DNA of 64,000 nucleotides from Vibrio aerogenes (GCF_024346755.1 NZ_AP024861.1:434001-498000), one strand, 5' to 3'. Shown: positions 30,211-39,705, counted from the stretch's first letter. A program made the numbers and translations. The notes: generated by a model not told the origin, from the sequence alone.

Positions 30211-32010
30211 TTAACAGACTGAGGAAGAATTGCCAATCAATTGTGCTTCCCCGATAAAGTAACCATCTTCATCAAATCGTTTTATCTCATTATTTTCCAG
30301 TACAATGGTGATTTTACGGATATCTGCAAATTGCCAGTTCCGCCATTGATAGAAAAATTTATCTTTTTCCACCCACCAGTACCCCTCATCGATGTCATTA
30401 GGCCTGTCAGAGACTCCGGTCATTTTACCGTCAGCCTGAAAAGAAATGCGGTATGGAATATTAAAACAATCTTTCGTTAACAGAACTTTGTTTGTCAGAA
30501 GCTGGCGAATAGCCTTACTGCTCAAAGGGGAGGCCGCACACTGGGACAACTGCTCAATCGGCATGATCTGTTTTGCAATTTGAGAAAGCAGCGCAACCCC
30601 TTCCCGGATACGTTCGGTTCTGATCGACTGAAAACTCAGCCGGAAGCTGTTGGTTTTTTTATCAGAAAAGTAATATCTGCCGCCGTTGTTGATCAAAATA
30701 CCTTGTTGTTCAGCCAGCTCTTCAAACTGTTCTGCATCGAACCCTTGTTTATAGTTAATCCAGAAAGCGGTGCCAGCCAGTGAGGGAATAACACCGGACT
30801 GCGGAAAATAGTAATTCAGGGCTTTTTCCATCGTCAGCCATTTCTCCCGGTAGCGTTTCAGCATTTTCTGCGCCAGTGAATCGTAATGTCCCAGGCTGAG
30901 AAACAGCGCAAGGGTTTGGCAGTTATTTTTGGGCGGGCAACTGTGTGTCCGAAATTGCAGTGCTTTAATTTGTGTGATGAGTGGTTCAGGTGCAACGATA
31001 TATCCGATACGTAACCCGGGTGCCAGCGTCGACGTAAAACTGGATATATAGATGATGCGATCACTGGGATATTCACTTTTTAAAGCCGGGCAGGCATCTT
31101 CGATGAAATTAATATCATGCTCGAAATCATCTTCAATAATCAGGAAATCGTGTTCCTGTGCCATATCCATCAACTTTTTGCGCCGGTCAGGAGATAAGCG
31201 GACTGTGGTCGGAAACTGGTTACTCGGTGTCGTGTAAACAAGCTGACATTGTGCCATTTGTTGATCGACAGCAATACCTTTATGATCAACCGGGAGCGGA
31301 CAAATATTGGCCCTGCGGGCCTGAAACTGATGCAGTGCTTCCGGGTAGCCGGGGTTTTCAATCCCTACGGTTGTCTGGCTGGAAACCAGAAGTTTGGACA
31401 GATAATACAAGCTGTTCTGGCACCCCAAAGTCACTGCTATCTGATCTTTGTCGACAAAAATCCCCCGCTTCGGTAAAACCCTCGTACGTACCTGTTCTAT
31501 CAGGGCTTCACTGCCTGCATTCACTGAAGTCCATGTCCGGTGATTACTTTTATTCAGCGATTGAATGCTGCACTTGCGCCATTCGGAAACAGGAAATAAA
31601 TCTTCATCGACAACACCACTGACAAATAAATACGGATAGCGGTCTAAGTCCTGAGCAACCCGTTTGGACACGGTATTTTCAGTAATCAGATAATTGCTCC
31701 AGTCCAGCTGCTCTGTTTCTGGCTGTTGTTCAGATTGAATCGGTTTGAGGGCAGGGAGTTCCAGAGCCGGATTAATGAAATAACCTTTTCTTTCCAGAGA
31801 AACTAAAATGCCATCTTCGGTCAGCTGTTCATACACCCGCAAAATTGTATTACGGGAAACCTGAAGTTCTTTTGCCAGGCGTCTGGAAGAAACCAACGCT
31901 TTATCTTCAGGAATAAACCCTTCAAAGATAGCTTGTGCGATGCTGCTTTTGATTTGATCCTGAAGTGTTCTGTCATTCAATGGATCAATATGAATGTATT
32001 GGCTTAGCAT
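30211..32010 (-). CDS. MocR/GabR-type regulator lacking the PLP lysine, with an extra C-terminal domain
   Basis: A 599-residue regulator with an N-terminal GntR winged helix (about 10-75; SSRRLAKELQVSRNTILRVYEQL) and an aminotransferase-like domain (about 115-480). In GabR and PdxR the PLP lysine sits in a SKTLxPGLR motif. Here the matching segment is SFTSTLAPGLRIGY, with Ser327 (codon TCG) in place of Lys. The ring-side Asp region IIEDDFEHD and the PSNQFPTT loop remain. A further 110 residues (about 490-599), with GYWWVEKDKFFYQWRNW, have no counterpart in GabR and look like a small beta domain. It adjoins gabTD, its probable target. CAGGAG precedes the ATG. Confidence 0.85.
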   Translation of the reverse strand: MLSQYIHIDPLNDRTLQDQIKSSIAQAIFEGFIPEDKALVSSRRLAKELQVSRNTILRVYEQLTEDGILVSLERKGYFINPALELPALKPIQSEQQPETEQLDWSNYLITENTVSKRVAQDLDRYPYLFVSGVVDEDLFPVSEWRKCSIQSLNKSNHRTWTSVNAGSEALIEQVRTRVLPKRGIFVDKDQIAVTLGCQNSLYYLSKLLVSSQTTVGIENPGYPEALHQFQARRANICPLPVDHKGIAVDQQMAQCQLVYTTPSNQFPTTVRLSPDRRKKLMDMAQEHDFLIIEDDFEHDINFIEDACPALKSEYPSDRIIYISSFTSTLAPGLRIGYIVAPEPLITQIKALQFRTHSCPPKNNCQTLALFLSLGHYDSLAQKMLKRYREKWLTMEKALNYYFPQSGVIPSLAGTAFWINYKQGFDAEQFEELAEQQGILINNGGRYYFSDKKTNSFRLSFQSIRTERIREGVALLSQIAKQIMPIEQLSQCAASPLSSKAIRQLLTNKVLLTKDCFNIPYRISFQADGKMTGVSDRPNDIDEGYWWVEKDKFFYQWRNWQFADIRKITIVLENNEIKRFDEDGYFIGEAQLIGNSSSVC

Positions 32011-32073
32011 ACGGCTTACTCCTGCTCTGCTTTGTCACCGTAATCTCGAAACTATCACCAGTTTAATCAATGT

Positions 32074-32109
32074 TTCAACGACTATCTGAGATTCAACGGC
32101 TATCTGAGG
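32074..32109. repeat. Two tandem 18-bp repeats
   Basis: ttcaacgactatctgaga is followed by ttcaacggctatctgagg in the spacer upstream of the MocR gene. Confidence 0.8.
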
Positions 32110-32140
32110 CGTCGCTGCCGTCTGGGCGGGGTTATATGGA

Positions 32141-32183
32141 AAAAGCGAAGGTAATGCCTGAGAGGATGCTGTACCTTCGCTTT
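32141..32183 (-). terminator. Terminator of gabD-gabT
   Basis: The 12-bp inverted repeat aaagcgaaggta / taccttcgcttt is followed on the minus strand by further T residues. It lies 37 bp beyond the gabT stop. Confidence 0.75.
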
Positions 32184-32219
32184 GAATACACCTGAGATGC
32201 TTTGTTCTCCGGTGTCTGT

Positions 32220-33497
32220 TTAGCCTGCCAGAAGCGTTTGTAATTCAGCTTTTACAATATTCAGCCCTTCTGTGATCAACTCTGGCTCAATCGTTAGTGG
32301 TGGCAGAAAACGAATCACATTTCCCTTCACGCCACAAGACAATAAAATCACCCCGGCGTGATTGCTTTTCACGACCAGCTGTTTGGTGAGATCAGCCAGC
32401 GGAGCACCAGTTGACGGATCATTAAATTCGATTGCGATCATCGCGCCCACTTGCCGGATATCTCCGATTTGAGGGATTTCTTTCTGCATTGCTGTCAGCT
32501 GTTCTGTGAACTGAGCCCCGACCAGCTGAGCTTTTTCACACAGATTCTCCTGCTTGATCACATTGAACACTTCAACAGCAGCCGTACATGCCAGCGGTGA
32601 ACCCGCATAAGTTCCACCAATTCCACCCGGATTGGCTGCATCCATCACTTCCGCTTTGCCGACCACGCCGGAAATCGGGAAGCCGCCACCTAAGCCTTTG
32701 GCCATGGTGACAATATCGGGTTCAACATCAAAATATTCGCACGCAAACATTTTGCCGGTTCTCGCAAATCCTGTCTGAATCTCATCACAAATCATCAGGA
32801 TGCCATGCTGGTCGCAGATTTCCCGTAGTTTGCTGACCCAGGAAGCTGGTGCCTGATAGAAACCACCTTCACCCTGGATGGGTTCGAAAATAATGGCTGC
32901 AATCCGGCCGGGTTCAATGTCACAGGCGAACAGATCAAACAGGGCGTTGATGCTCTCTTCTTCAGTCACACCATGATAAGTATTCGGGAATGGCAGATGA
33001 TAGATTTCATTTGGGAAAGGTCCGAAGCCAGCTTTATAAGGGGCAACTTTACCCGTCAGGCCCATACACATATTGGTCCGGCCATGGAAGCCGCCTTTAA
33101 ATGCAATAATACCGGAACGACCAGTATATGCTCTGGCGATTTTCACTGCATTTTCAACCGCTTCAGCACCCGTTGTCAGAAACGCAGCTTTGGTTTCTCC
33201 AGAGATTGGGGCATGCTCAACGACTTTTTCAGCCAGTTCAACGAAGCTGCCGTATGGTGTCACCATTGAACAGGTATGACTGAAATTTTCCAGCTGTTTC
33301 TTCACCGCTTCAACGATCTGTGGATGCGAATGGCCCGTATTATTCACTGCAATACCAGCAGCAAAATCAATATAAGTCTTACCTTCAATGTCAGTGATTT
33401 TTGCATTCTTAGCTGATGCAGCATAAACAGGCGCAAGGTTTGCCATCCCTTTTGCAACGACTTTTTCTTTACGTGCCTGCCATTCCAAATTTGTCAT
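32220..33497 (-). CDS. gabT: 4-aminobutyrate aminotransferase
   Basis: GabT is a PLP class III aminotransferase that moves the amino group of GABA to 2-oxoglutarate, giving succinate semialdehyde and glutamate. The 425-residue protein has TTGAEAVENAVKIAR (about 108-122), EPIQGEGGFYQAP, the PLP Asp in ICDEIQTGFARTG and the PLP Lys in TMAKGLGGGFPISG (about 265-278). AAGGA precedes the ATG. It lies 151 bp downstream of gabD, probably in one operon. A role with another omega-amino acid is possible. Confidence 0.92.
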   Translation of the reverse strand: MTNLEWQARKEKVVAKGMANLAPVYAASAKNAKITDIEGKTYIDFAAGIAVNNTGHSHPQIVEAVKKQLENFSHTCSMVTPYGSFVELAEKVVEHAPISGETKAAFLTTGAEAVENAVKIARAYTGRSGIIAFKGGFHGRTNMCMGLTGKVAPYKAGFGPFPNEIYHLPFPNTYHGVTEEESINALFDLFACDIEPGRIAAIIFEPIQGEGGFYQAPASWVSKLREICDQHGILMICDEIQTGFARTGKMFACEYFDVEPDIVTMAKGLGGGFPISGVVGKAEVMDAANPGGIGGTYAGSPLACTAAVEVFNVIKQENLCEKAQLVGAQFTEQLTAMQKEIPQIGDIRQVGAMIAIEFNDPSTGAPLADLTKQLVVKSNHAGVILLSCGVKGNVIRFLPPLTIEPELITEGLNIVKAELQTLLAG

Positions 33498-33648
33498 ATC
33501 TTTATTCCTTCACAAAATCTGTGTTTACCCATTTCATCTGTTTCAATGACAGTTTCAGCGTATCGTGTCTGATGATTCAGGGTATCGGGTCATATTTGAA
33601 ATGATCGCTGTTGTGACGGGCGATCATTCCGGTTCACATAATCTGTTC

Positions 33649-35076
33649 TTAAAATCCACCGAAACAGAGGTATTTCACATTCAGGTATTCATCAATGCCC
33701 TGTTTGGCACCTTCGCGGCCGAATCCTGATTGTTTAACACCACCAAACGGCGCGACTTCGTTAGAAATGATGCCTTCATTGATTCCTACCATGCCATACT
33801 CGAGTTTCTCTGCGATATTGAATGCGCGGTGCAGGTTGCCGGTGTAGAAGTAACTCGCCAGTCCGTAAATGGTATCGTTGGCTTTTTCGACCAGTTCAAC
33901 ATCGTTTTCGAAGCGAATGACCGGTGCTATGGGGCCAAAGAGTTCTGTTTGAACAATTTCCATCTCCTGCGTGACATCAGCCAGAATGGTTGGCTCAACA
34001 AACAGACCTTCCAGCGATCGGCCGCCTGAAATGATTTTCGCGCCTTGTTCAACCGCTTCGTTGATGTACCCCATCACACTGTTTTTCGCCTTCATATCAA
34101 TCAGCGGACCAATATTGACACCCGCTTCCAGACCATTGCCGACTTTCAGCTCAGCCACTGCTTTGGCCAGTTTTTCAACAAACTCGTCATACACGGCATT
34201 CTGAACATAAAAGCGGTTTGCACAGACACAGGTTTGGCCGGCATTACGGAATTTTGAAGCAATAGCACCTTTGACAGCTTCTTCGATATCAGCATCTTCA
34301 AACACAATAAAAGGTGCATTTCCGCCCAGCTCCATTGAGGTACGCTTGATGGTATCCGCACATTGTTTGATGAGATGGCTGCCGACCTGAGTTGAACCGG
34401 TAAAGGACAGTTTTTTAATGTCATCGTTCTGGCAGAAAATATCGCCAACAGCGACAGATGAATGGTTGTTCAGCACAATCAGCAGGTCTTTTGGCAGTCC
34501 TGCTTCGTAAGCCAGTTCAGCCATTGCATAGGCAGAAAGTGGCGTCTGATTCGCTGGTTTGACGATAAAACTACATCCCGCTGCAAGCGCAGGGGCTGCC
34601 TTACGGGTGATCATTGCGATTGGGAAGTTCCAGGGTGTAATCGCCGCAGCCACACCGACCGGTTGCTTAATGGTCATAAGCCGTTTACCGGAGGCTGGTG
34701 TCGGAATCGTTTCGCCGTAAGTTCTTTTCCCTTCTTCAGCAAACCATTGAATGAAAGAGGCACCGTACAGGACTTCCCCTTTTGCTTCAGCCAGTGGCTT
34801 ACCCTGTTCAAGGGTCATAATTCTGGCCAGATCATCACTGTTTTCAATGACCAGATCATACCATTTGCGCAGTATGGCACATCGTTCCGCAGCGGTTCTT
34901 TCCTGCCATAACAGTTGCGCCTGCTTTGATTTTTCGATTAATCCATTTATTTCAGCCGTTGGCACAGAGGGGATGTAAGTCAGGATCTCATCTGTTGCCG
35001 GGTTCAGCACTGCAATTGCATCATCACTGGAAGCACATGTTACTTTGAGTAAATTTTTATTAACAATTTGGTCCAT
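33649..35076 (-). CDS. gabD: Succinate-semialdehyde dehydrogenase
   Basis: This aldehyde dehydrogenase oxidises succinate semialdehyde to succinate, completing GABA breakdown to the TCA cycle. The 475-residue protein has the cofactor segment ITPWNFPIAMITRKAAPALAAG, the catalytic Glu in MELGGNAPF (about 252-260) and the catalytic Cys in FRNAGQTCVCANRFY (about 282-296). A GTG one codon upstream (35079) is an alternative start. NAD+ versus NADP+ preference is unresolved. Linkage to gabT supports the assignment. Confidence 0.92.
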   Translation of the reverse strand: MDQIVNKNLLKVTCASSDDAIAVLNPATDEILTYIPSVPTAEINGLIEKSKQAQLLWQERTAAERCAILRKWYDLVIENSDDLARIMTLEQGKPLAEAKGEVLYGASFIQWFAEEGKRTYGETIPTPASGKRLMTIKQPVGVAAAITPWNFPIAMITRKAAPALAAGCSFIVKPANQTPLSAYAMAELAYEAGLPKDLLIVLNNHSSVAVGDIFCQNDDIKKLSFTGSTQVGSHLIKQCADTIKRTSMELGGNAPFIVFEDADIEEAVKGAIASKFRNAGQTCVCANRFYVQNAVYDEFVEKLAKAVAELKVGNGLEAGVNIGPLIDMKAKNSVMGYINEAVEQGAKIISGGRSLEGLFVEPTILADVTQEMEIVQTELFGPIAPVIRFENDVELVEKANDTIYGLASYFYTGNLHRAFNIAEKLEYGMVGINEGIISNEVAPFGGVKQSGFGREGAKQGIDEYLNVKYLCFGGF

Positions 35077-35137
35077 CACTGTGTCTCACTTATTCGCTGT
35101 TATAGCGATGTTAAATCTAAAATCAGTGATTCCCGAA

Positions 35138-35205
35138 GTACCAGATAAATTAATTGTGTGGTACCAGTTATCAATCAGAACTCTGGATCAACATGGCTGG
35201 TACCA
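35138..35205. promoter_or_regulatory. Three GTACCA direct repeats in the gabD/TRAP divergent promoter region
   Basis: GTACCA occurs at 35138-35143, 35161-35166 and 35200-35205, all in the same orientation. MocR-type regulators such as B. subtilis GabR bind spaced ATACCA-like direct repeats, so these may be operators for the adjacent MocR protein. The gap between copies 2 and 3 is 33 bp. Confidence 0.5.
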
Positions 35206-35310
35206 TACGAAATCTCTGTCTGGTTCTATCGCTTTTCACTGAGTTTCTTCATATTGAGTCAGGACACAAATCAGTAACAAACTAGTAACGACACAGGAAG
35301 AGGAATTTCT

Positions 35311-36327
35311 ATGTTTGGAGTAAAGGGAAAGACACTGGCGAAAAAATTACTGGCAGTAACGCTTGGCGTCAGTGCGCTGGTGAGTTCGGCTGCGGGGTTT
35401 GCCGCTGAGTATAACTGGCGTTTTGCAAACCTTTATGGCCGGGGAACAGCATTTGGTGCAGTCTATGAAGATTTAGCAAAACAAATTGAGACCATGTCTG
35501 GCGGCCGTATTGCTGTACAGGTACTTTATTCCGGTGAAGGTGTAGGAACCAGTGGTATCCTGAATGCGGTGAAATCTGGCCTGATAACGATGGGCGCACC
35601 GTTCCAGCCAATGCATGCAGGTGAGTTTCCTGCAGGGGTTGTTGAAGTCGGTTTGCCTGGTGGTACATCTGACGTCGGTGAACTGATGACTTTGTTCCAT
35701 GAGCGCGGTTTTGGCGATGTCATGAAAAAAGCCTATGCATCTCAGGGCCTGGTTTCACTGGAACCTTATATCCAGCCACCGGTTTACATCATTACCAAGA
35801 AACCAATTAATTCAATTGCTGACTTTAAAGGCATGAAGATTCGTGCGCCGGGTGCTTATGGTAAGTTCCTGCGTAACTTGGGTGCTTCACCCGTTTCACT
35901 GGCATGGAGTGAAATCTATACCTCACTGGCAACCGGTGTCATTGATGGTTCGATTGGCTCGAACATGATTGACCACCGTGACGGTAACCACGTTGAAGTG
36001 GCCAAGTATATGTATCCACTGCCGATTGCCGGTGCTCAGGTATTGCCCATTGTGGTCAACCGCAGAGCCTGGAATAAACTGCCTGATGACTTGAAAGCGA
36101 TTGTCAAAGGTGCAACGGCAGTGCATGCCATCGAGCAGGTTACTAAATCAAAGCTTTGGGAATCACAGGCTGTGGCTGAAATGGAAGCGAAAGGCCTGAA
36201 ATGGAGCCCGGCACCATCAGATGCAGACAAAAAAGCCTGGAAGCAGGCAGGTCAGACGCTTGCTCAGGAATATGCGAAAGAGAATCCTTACTCGAAACAA
36301 CTCGTAGAGATTCTTGAAAAGCAGTAA
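35311..36327 (+). CDS. dctP: TRAP transporter substrate-binding protein (DctP family)
   Basis: This periplasmic binding protein delivers substrate to a TRAP-type Na+-coupled transporter. The 338-residue precursor has a Sec signal peptide of about 31 residues (KKLLAVTLGVSALVSSAAGFAA, cleaved before EYNW). The conserved DctP region around IADFKGMKIRAPGAYGKFLRNLGASPVSLAWSEIYTSLATGVIDG (about 165-215) includes the carboxylate-binding Arg. The symbol denotes the family and not C4-dicarboxylate specificity. Its place opposite gabTD suggests a GABA-related or other amino acid or carboxylate substrate. Confidence 0.88.
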   Translation: MFGVKGKTLAKKLLAVTLGVSALVSSAAGFAAEYNWRFANLYGRGTAFGAVYEDLAKQIETMSGGRIAVQVLYSGEGVGTSGILNAVKSGLITMGAPFQPMHAGEFPAGVVEVGLPGGTSDVGELMTLFHERGFGDVMKKAYASQGLVSLEPYIQPPVYIITKKPINSIADFKGMKIRAPGAYGKFLRNLGASPVSLAWSEIYTSLATGVIDGSIGSNMIDHRDGNHVEVAKYMYPLPIAGAQVLPIVVNRRAWNKLPDDLKAIVKGATAVHAIEQVTKSKLWESQAVAEMEAKGLKWSPAPSDADKKAWKQAGQTLAQEYAKENPYSKQLVEILEKQ

Positions 36328-36387
36328 ACATGGACATGTCAGGGTGAAGTGCTTGTCTTCACCCTGACTGGTTTAGGAGTTAAAACG

Positions 36388-37005
36388 ATGACATTAGTTT
36401 TAAGAGGATATTGTCAGTTCATCAGATATGTTGTCAGATTTATCGGGCGCTCAGTGTCTTATTTACTTCCTGTGCTGGCCGGTATTGTCGCTTACGAAGT
36501 ATTTGCCCGTTATATCCTGGATAAACCCACTATTTGGGGCTACGACTCTTCTCTGTTTTTGTTCGGATATATCGCTGCACTTGGCGGGGCGTATGCCCAG
36601 CAAAAAGAAGCGCACATTAATGTAGATATTGTTCACGGAAAAGTATCAGAGAAAGTGCGTCGTCTGTTTGATATGACGACCGCAATACTGGCAATCGGTT
36701 TTCTGGCTGTGATGACAAAAATGTGCTTTGGTATGTTTCTCGAAAGTATGGAGTTTCACTATAAGACCCAAAGTGAATGGGCACCGCCAATGAACCATTT
36801 CTGGCTCATGGTTACCATTTCTGCTGTGATTTTTATTGCGCAGTATTCGACAGAATTAATTCAAAACATTTTCTGGTTTGTCACTGGCAGAGAGTTATTG
36901 GGTGAGCACTGTGATCTCAGTGAGTTGAGTGAGCAACCTTTCAGGGTCGACAGCCACCAGATTGATAAGCCCGCTTTTGACAAGGAGAGTCCTGATGGGA
37001 ATTGA
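36388..37005 (+). CDS. dctQ: TRAP transporter small membrane subunit (DctQ family)
   Basis: This 205-residue protein has four predicted membrane helices and the DctQ features FARYILDKPTIWGYDSSLFLFGYIAALGGAYAQQKEAHINVDI. The frame extends to 36349, but the ATG at 36388 is preceded by TAGGAGT and is preferred. It overlaps dctM by 11 bp, so they are coupled. Confidence 0.88.
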   Translation: MTLVLRGYCQFIRYVVRFIGRSVSYLLPVLAGIVAYEVFARYILDKPTIWGYDSSLFLFGYIAALGGAYAQQKEAHINVDIVHGKVSEKVRRLFDMTTAILAIGFLAVMTKMCFGMFLESMEFHYKTQSEWAPPMNHFWLMVTISAVIFIAQYSTELIQNIFWFVTGRELLGEHCDLSELSEQPFRVDSHQIDKPAFDKESPDGN

Positions 37006-38317
37006 AATGTTAACCGTGGTCCTGCTGGCCTGTATTTTAACGGCATTCGCCTTAGGTGCTCAGGTCGGTCTGGCATTGGGCGGAATTGCGATGGGAGTGG
37101 GTTACGTCACCTGGGGTGACTCCATGTTTAATATTGTCCCGACTACGGTTGAAAGTACTTTTTTCAACTTTATTCTTTTAGCAATCCCACTTTATATCTA
37201 TATGGGACAAATTCTGACCCGTTCAGGTATCGGTGATGCCATGTTTAATGCCAGTCAGCTGGCGATTGGGCGCCTGCGTGGATCACTGGCGATCAGTGTG
37301 ATCGGCGTCTGTTCGATGATTGGTGCGATGGTGGGAATTATCGGTGCCGGGATAATGACTTCGAGCAGTATTGCGCTGAAGCCGATGCTGGATCGTGGCT
37401 ACGATAAAAAACTGGCGCTGGGCGTAATTATGGCGGGGGGATCGCTGGGGATTTTGATTCCGCCAAGTATTCCGATGATCATGTTTGCTTCTTCCACGCA
37501 AAACTCCGTGGGAAAAATGTTTTTAGGTGCCATGGTGCCGGCATTGATTACCATTGTTTTGCTGATTTCTTATGTGATTATCTCGTGTAAGCTGAATCCG
37601 GAGCGCGCACCGCTCGATTCTGATAATGATATTGAAGTTCCAAAAGGTTATGAGCTGTTTAAAACGATTCGGGATGGGGCTTCCTCACTGGCGCTGATCG
37701 TGGTTGTTTTAGGCAGTATTATTGCAGGGATTGCCACACCCACCGAATCGGGCGCTTTAGGCGTTGTGGGTGCGATTATTCTGGCGATTTTGTTTAAACG
37801 CTTTAAGCCCGAAATGCTGCGTAAGGCCGGGATGCAAACCTCGATTCTTGTGAGTGTGGCGATGTGGATTATTCTGGGTGCCTCCGTTTTCAGTAACTTC
37901 CACTTACTGATGGGCATTCAGGGGATGGTGTCAGGATTTACCAAAGGTCTGGACCTGCCTCCGATTGTGATCATCATGATGTTCCAGGTCATCATGCTAT
38001 TCCTTGGGTTTATTATCGATGAATTTATTATCGTGCTGATGTGCGCGCCGATCTTTACGCCTGTGGCTGTCTCTCTGGGCTATGACCCAATCTGGTTTGG
38101 TGTGTTGATGATTCTCAACATTGTGATTGCTGTTCAGACACCACCGTATGGCTTTGCACTTTTCTATCTGAAGGGAATTGCACCAAAAGGGGTAACCATG
38201 ATGGATCTGTACAAATCGGTGATTCCGTTTATCTCGGTTCAGTTCATTGTTTTGGTGATTTGTATGATCTTCCCTGACCTGGTGACATGGTTACCTAATC
38301 TGGTTATGAATAGTTAA
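36995..38317 (+). CDS. dctM: TRAP transporter large membrane subunit (DctM family)
   Basis: This 440-residue, roughly 12-helix protein is the transport subunit. It has the DctM segments GAGIMTSSSIALKPMLDRGYDKKLALGVIMAGGSLGILIPPSIPMIMFA (about 120-165), ATPTESGALGVVGA and, near the end, TPPYGFALFYLKGIAPKGVTM. The ATG at 36995 with AAGGAG upstream is chosen over the longer frame. Confidence 0.9.
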   Translation: MGIEMLTVVLLACILTAFALGAQVGLALGGIAMGVGYVTWGDSMFNIVPTTVESTFFNFILLAIPLYIYMGQILTRSGIGDAMFNASQLAIGRLRGSLAISVIGVCSMIGAMVGIIGAGIMTSSSIALKPMLDRGYDKKLALGVIMAGGSLGILIPPSIPMIMFASSTQNSVGKMFLGAMVPALITIVLLISYVIISCKLNPERAPLDSDNDIEVPKGYELFKTIRDGASSLALIVVVLGSIIAGIATPTESGALGVVGAIILAILFKRFKPEMLRKAGMQTSILVSVAMWIILGASVFSNFHLLMGIQGMVSGFTKGLDLPPIVIIMMFQVIMLFLGFIIDEFIIVLMCAPIFTPVAVSLGYDPIWFGVLMILNIVIAVQTPPYGFALFYLKGIAPKGVTMMDLYKSVIPFISVQFIVLVICMIFPDLVTWLPNLVMNS

Positions 38318-38427
38318 CATTGAAACGTTTGTGGTAGTTATTGATTGAGTAAAGCTGAGATAGCGCTAAAATCAGACAGTAGTCTTAACATACTGTGTAG
38401 TCTTCAAAAAATAAAAGGAGAAGATAA

Positions 38428-39303
38428 ATGGCCACAGACTCAATTGCTGATACTGCCGCAGCAAAAACAGTGGAAAACCTGTCACAGGTGAATCACTGGC
38501 TGACTGATAATTCCGACCTGCTGGTTCAGTATGGCGTGAACATTCTGGCAGCAGTACTGATCCTGTTCATTGGTAACCTGTTCGTCAAACTGATTGCGGG
38601 CAGTGTTGCCAGAGTCCTGAAGAAAAAAGCTATGGATACGGCAGTCGTCGAGTTTATTCATGGTTTGATTCGTTACCTGCTGTTCATTATTGTACTCATT
38701 GCTGCGTTAAGCCGGGTTGGCGTACAAACGGCTTCAGTTGTTGCTGTCATTGGTGCTGCCGGCCTTGCTGTTGGTCTGGCTTTACAAGGGTCATTGTCAA
38801 ATTTTGCAGCTGGTATTTTAATTGTCGCTTTCCGGCCATTTAAATCAGGTGATTTTGTTGAAGTCTCCGGCGTCTCAGGTGCGGTTGAAAGTATTCAGAT
38901 TTTTCAGACGGTATTAAAAACGCCGGATAACAAAATGGTTGTCGTGCCTAACTCTGGTGTGATTGGCGGGCCGATTACAAACTACTCCCGCCATGCAACC
39001 CGGCGGATTGATTTTGTGGTTGGTGTGTCTTACAGCGCTGATTTGCAAAAAACCAAACAAGTGCTGAAAGAAGTGATGGAACGTGATGAACGTGTTTTGA
39101 AAAGCCCTGAAGTCACGGTCGGTGTCGTCGAGCTGGCGGACTCTTCAGTCAATTTTGTGGTTCGCCCATGGGTGAAAACGGAAGACTACTGGGGGGCATA
39201 CTTTGATTTAACTCAGGCGATGAAAGAAGCGCTGGATGCAAATGGAATCGAGATTCCGTTCCCGCAAATGGATGTCCATCTGGAAAAAGCGGATGCTTCC
39301 TGA
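38428..39303 (+). CDS. mscS: Small-conductance mechanosensitive channel MscS
   Basis: MscS opens on membrane tension to release solutes during hypo-osmotic shock. The 291-residue protein has three membrane helices. The pore helix TM3 (about 103-128) has the glycine/alanine-rich GAAGLAVGLALQGSLSNFAAG, and the cytoplasmic beta domain starts FRPFKSGDFVEVSGVSG. The length and layout match E. coli MscS (286). AGGAGA precedes the ATG and a terminator follows. Confidence 0.93.
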   Translation: MATDSIADTAAAKTVENLSQVNHWLTDNSDLLVQYGVNILAAVLILFIGNLFVKLIAGSVARVLKKKAMDTAVVEFIHGLIRYLLFIIVLIAALSRVGVQTASVVAVIGAAGLAVGLALQGSLSNFAAGILIVAFRPFKSGDFVEVSGVSGAVESIQIFQTVLKTPDNKMVVVPNSGVIGGPITNYSRHATRRIDFVVGVSYSADLQKTKQVLKEVMERDERVLKSPEVTVGVVELADSSVNFVVRPWVKTEDYWGAYFDLTQAMKEALDANGIEIPFPQMDVHLEKADAS

Positions 39304-39331
39304 TAAACGGTTCTGAACTGATTTTCTGTAC

Positions 39332-39360
39332 AAAAAGCGGTGATGTTCACCGCTTTTTTT
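39332..39360 (+). terminator. Terminator of mscS
   Basis: The inverted repeat aaaaagcggtga / tcaccgcttttt with a short tgt loop runs into additional T residues. Confidence 0.85.
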
Positions 39361-39553
39361 CATTTGAACGTCTATGACGTGATGAGTATATAAGACTAAA
39401 GTTGCAAATTGAATAATATTTAACCAATCTGGTACAATGATACCGTGAAATTATTTTGAAAAGCCTCTGTTGTTGAATCACCGCATACTTTACTTCGGCT
39501 GGATGATTATAAAGTTATTTAATAACAACAGGTTGTGTTTGAGGTGTTGTTGT

Positions 39554-39685
39554 ATGATTTATCACTTTCTGGTGAGATTAACCATTGGTTCTCTGGCTGT
39601 ATTGGGAATAAAAATCAGTGCGCTGTACTTTTTGCTGCTGGTGGTATTACTCAATACCCATCATAAAGAATTTTTTGGCTGGTAA
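39554..39685 (+). CDS. Small membrane protein, 43 residues
   Basis: An ATG with a well-spaced GAGGT Shine-Dalgarno opens a 43-codon frame with one long hydrophobic segment (about residues 4-34: FLVRLTIGSLAVLGIKISAL, then YFLLLVVLL) and a polar end, HHKEFFGW. A possible promoter (TTGAAT 39409-39414, TACAAT 39433-39438, 18-bp spacing) lies upstream and a strong terminator just downstream, so it looks like a complete small gene. The function is unknown. The frame extends to a TTG at 39470 with no support. Confidence 0.5.
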   Translation: MIYHFLVRLTIGSLAVLGIKISALYFLLLVVLLNTHHKEFFGW

Positions 39686-39705
39686 TTTTCAGACTAAAGT
39701 CTGAT

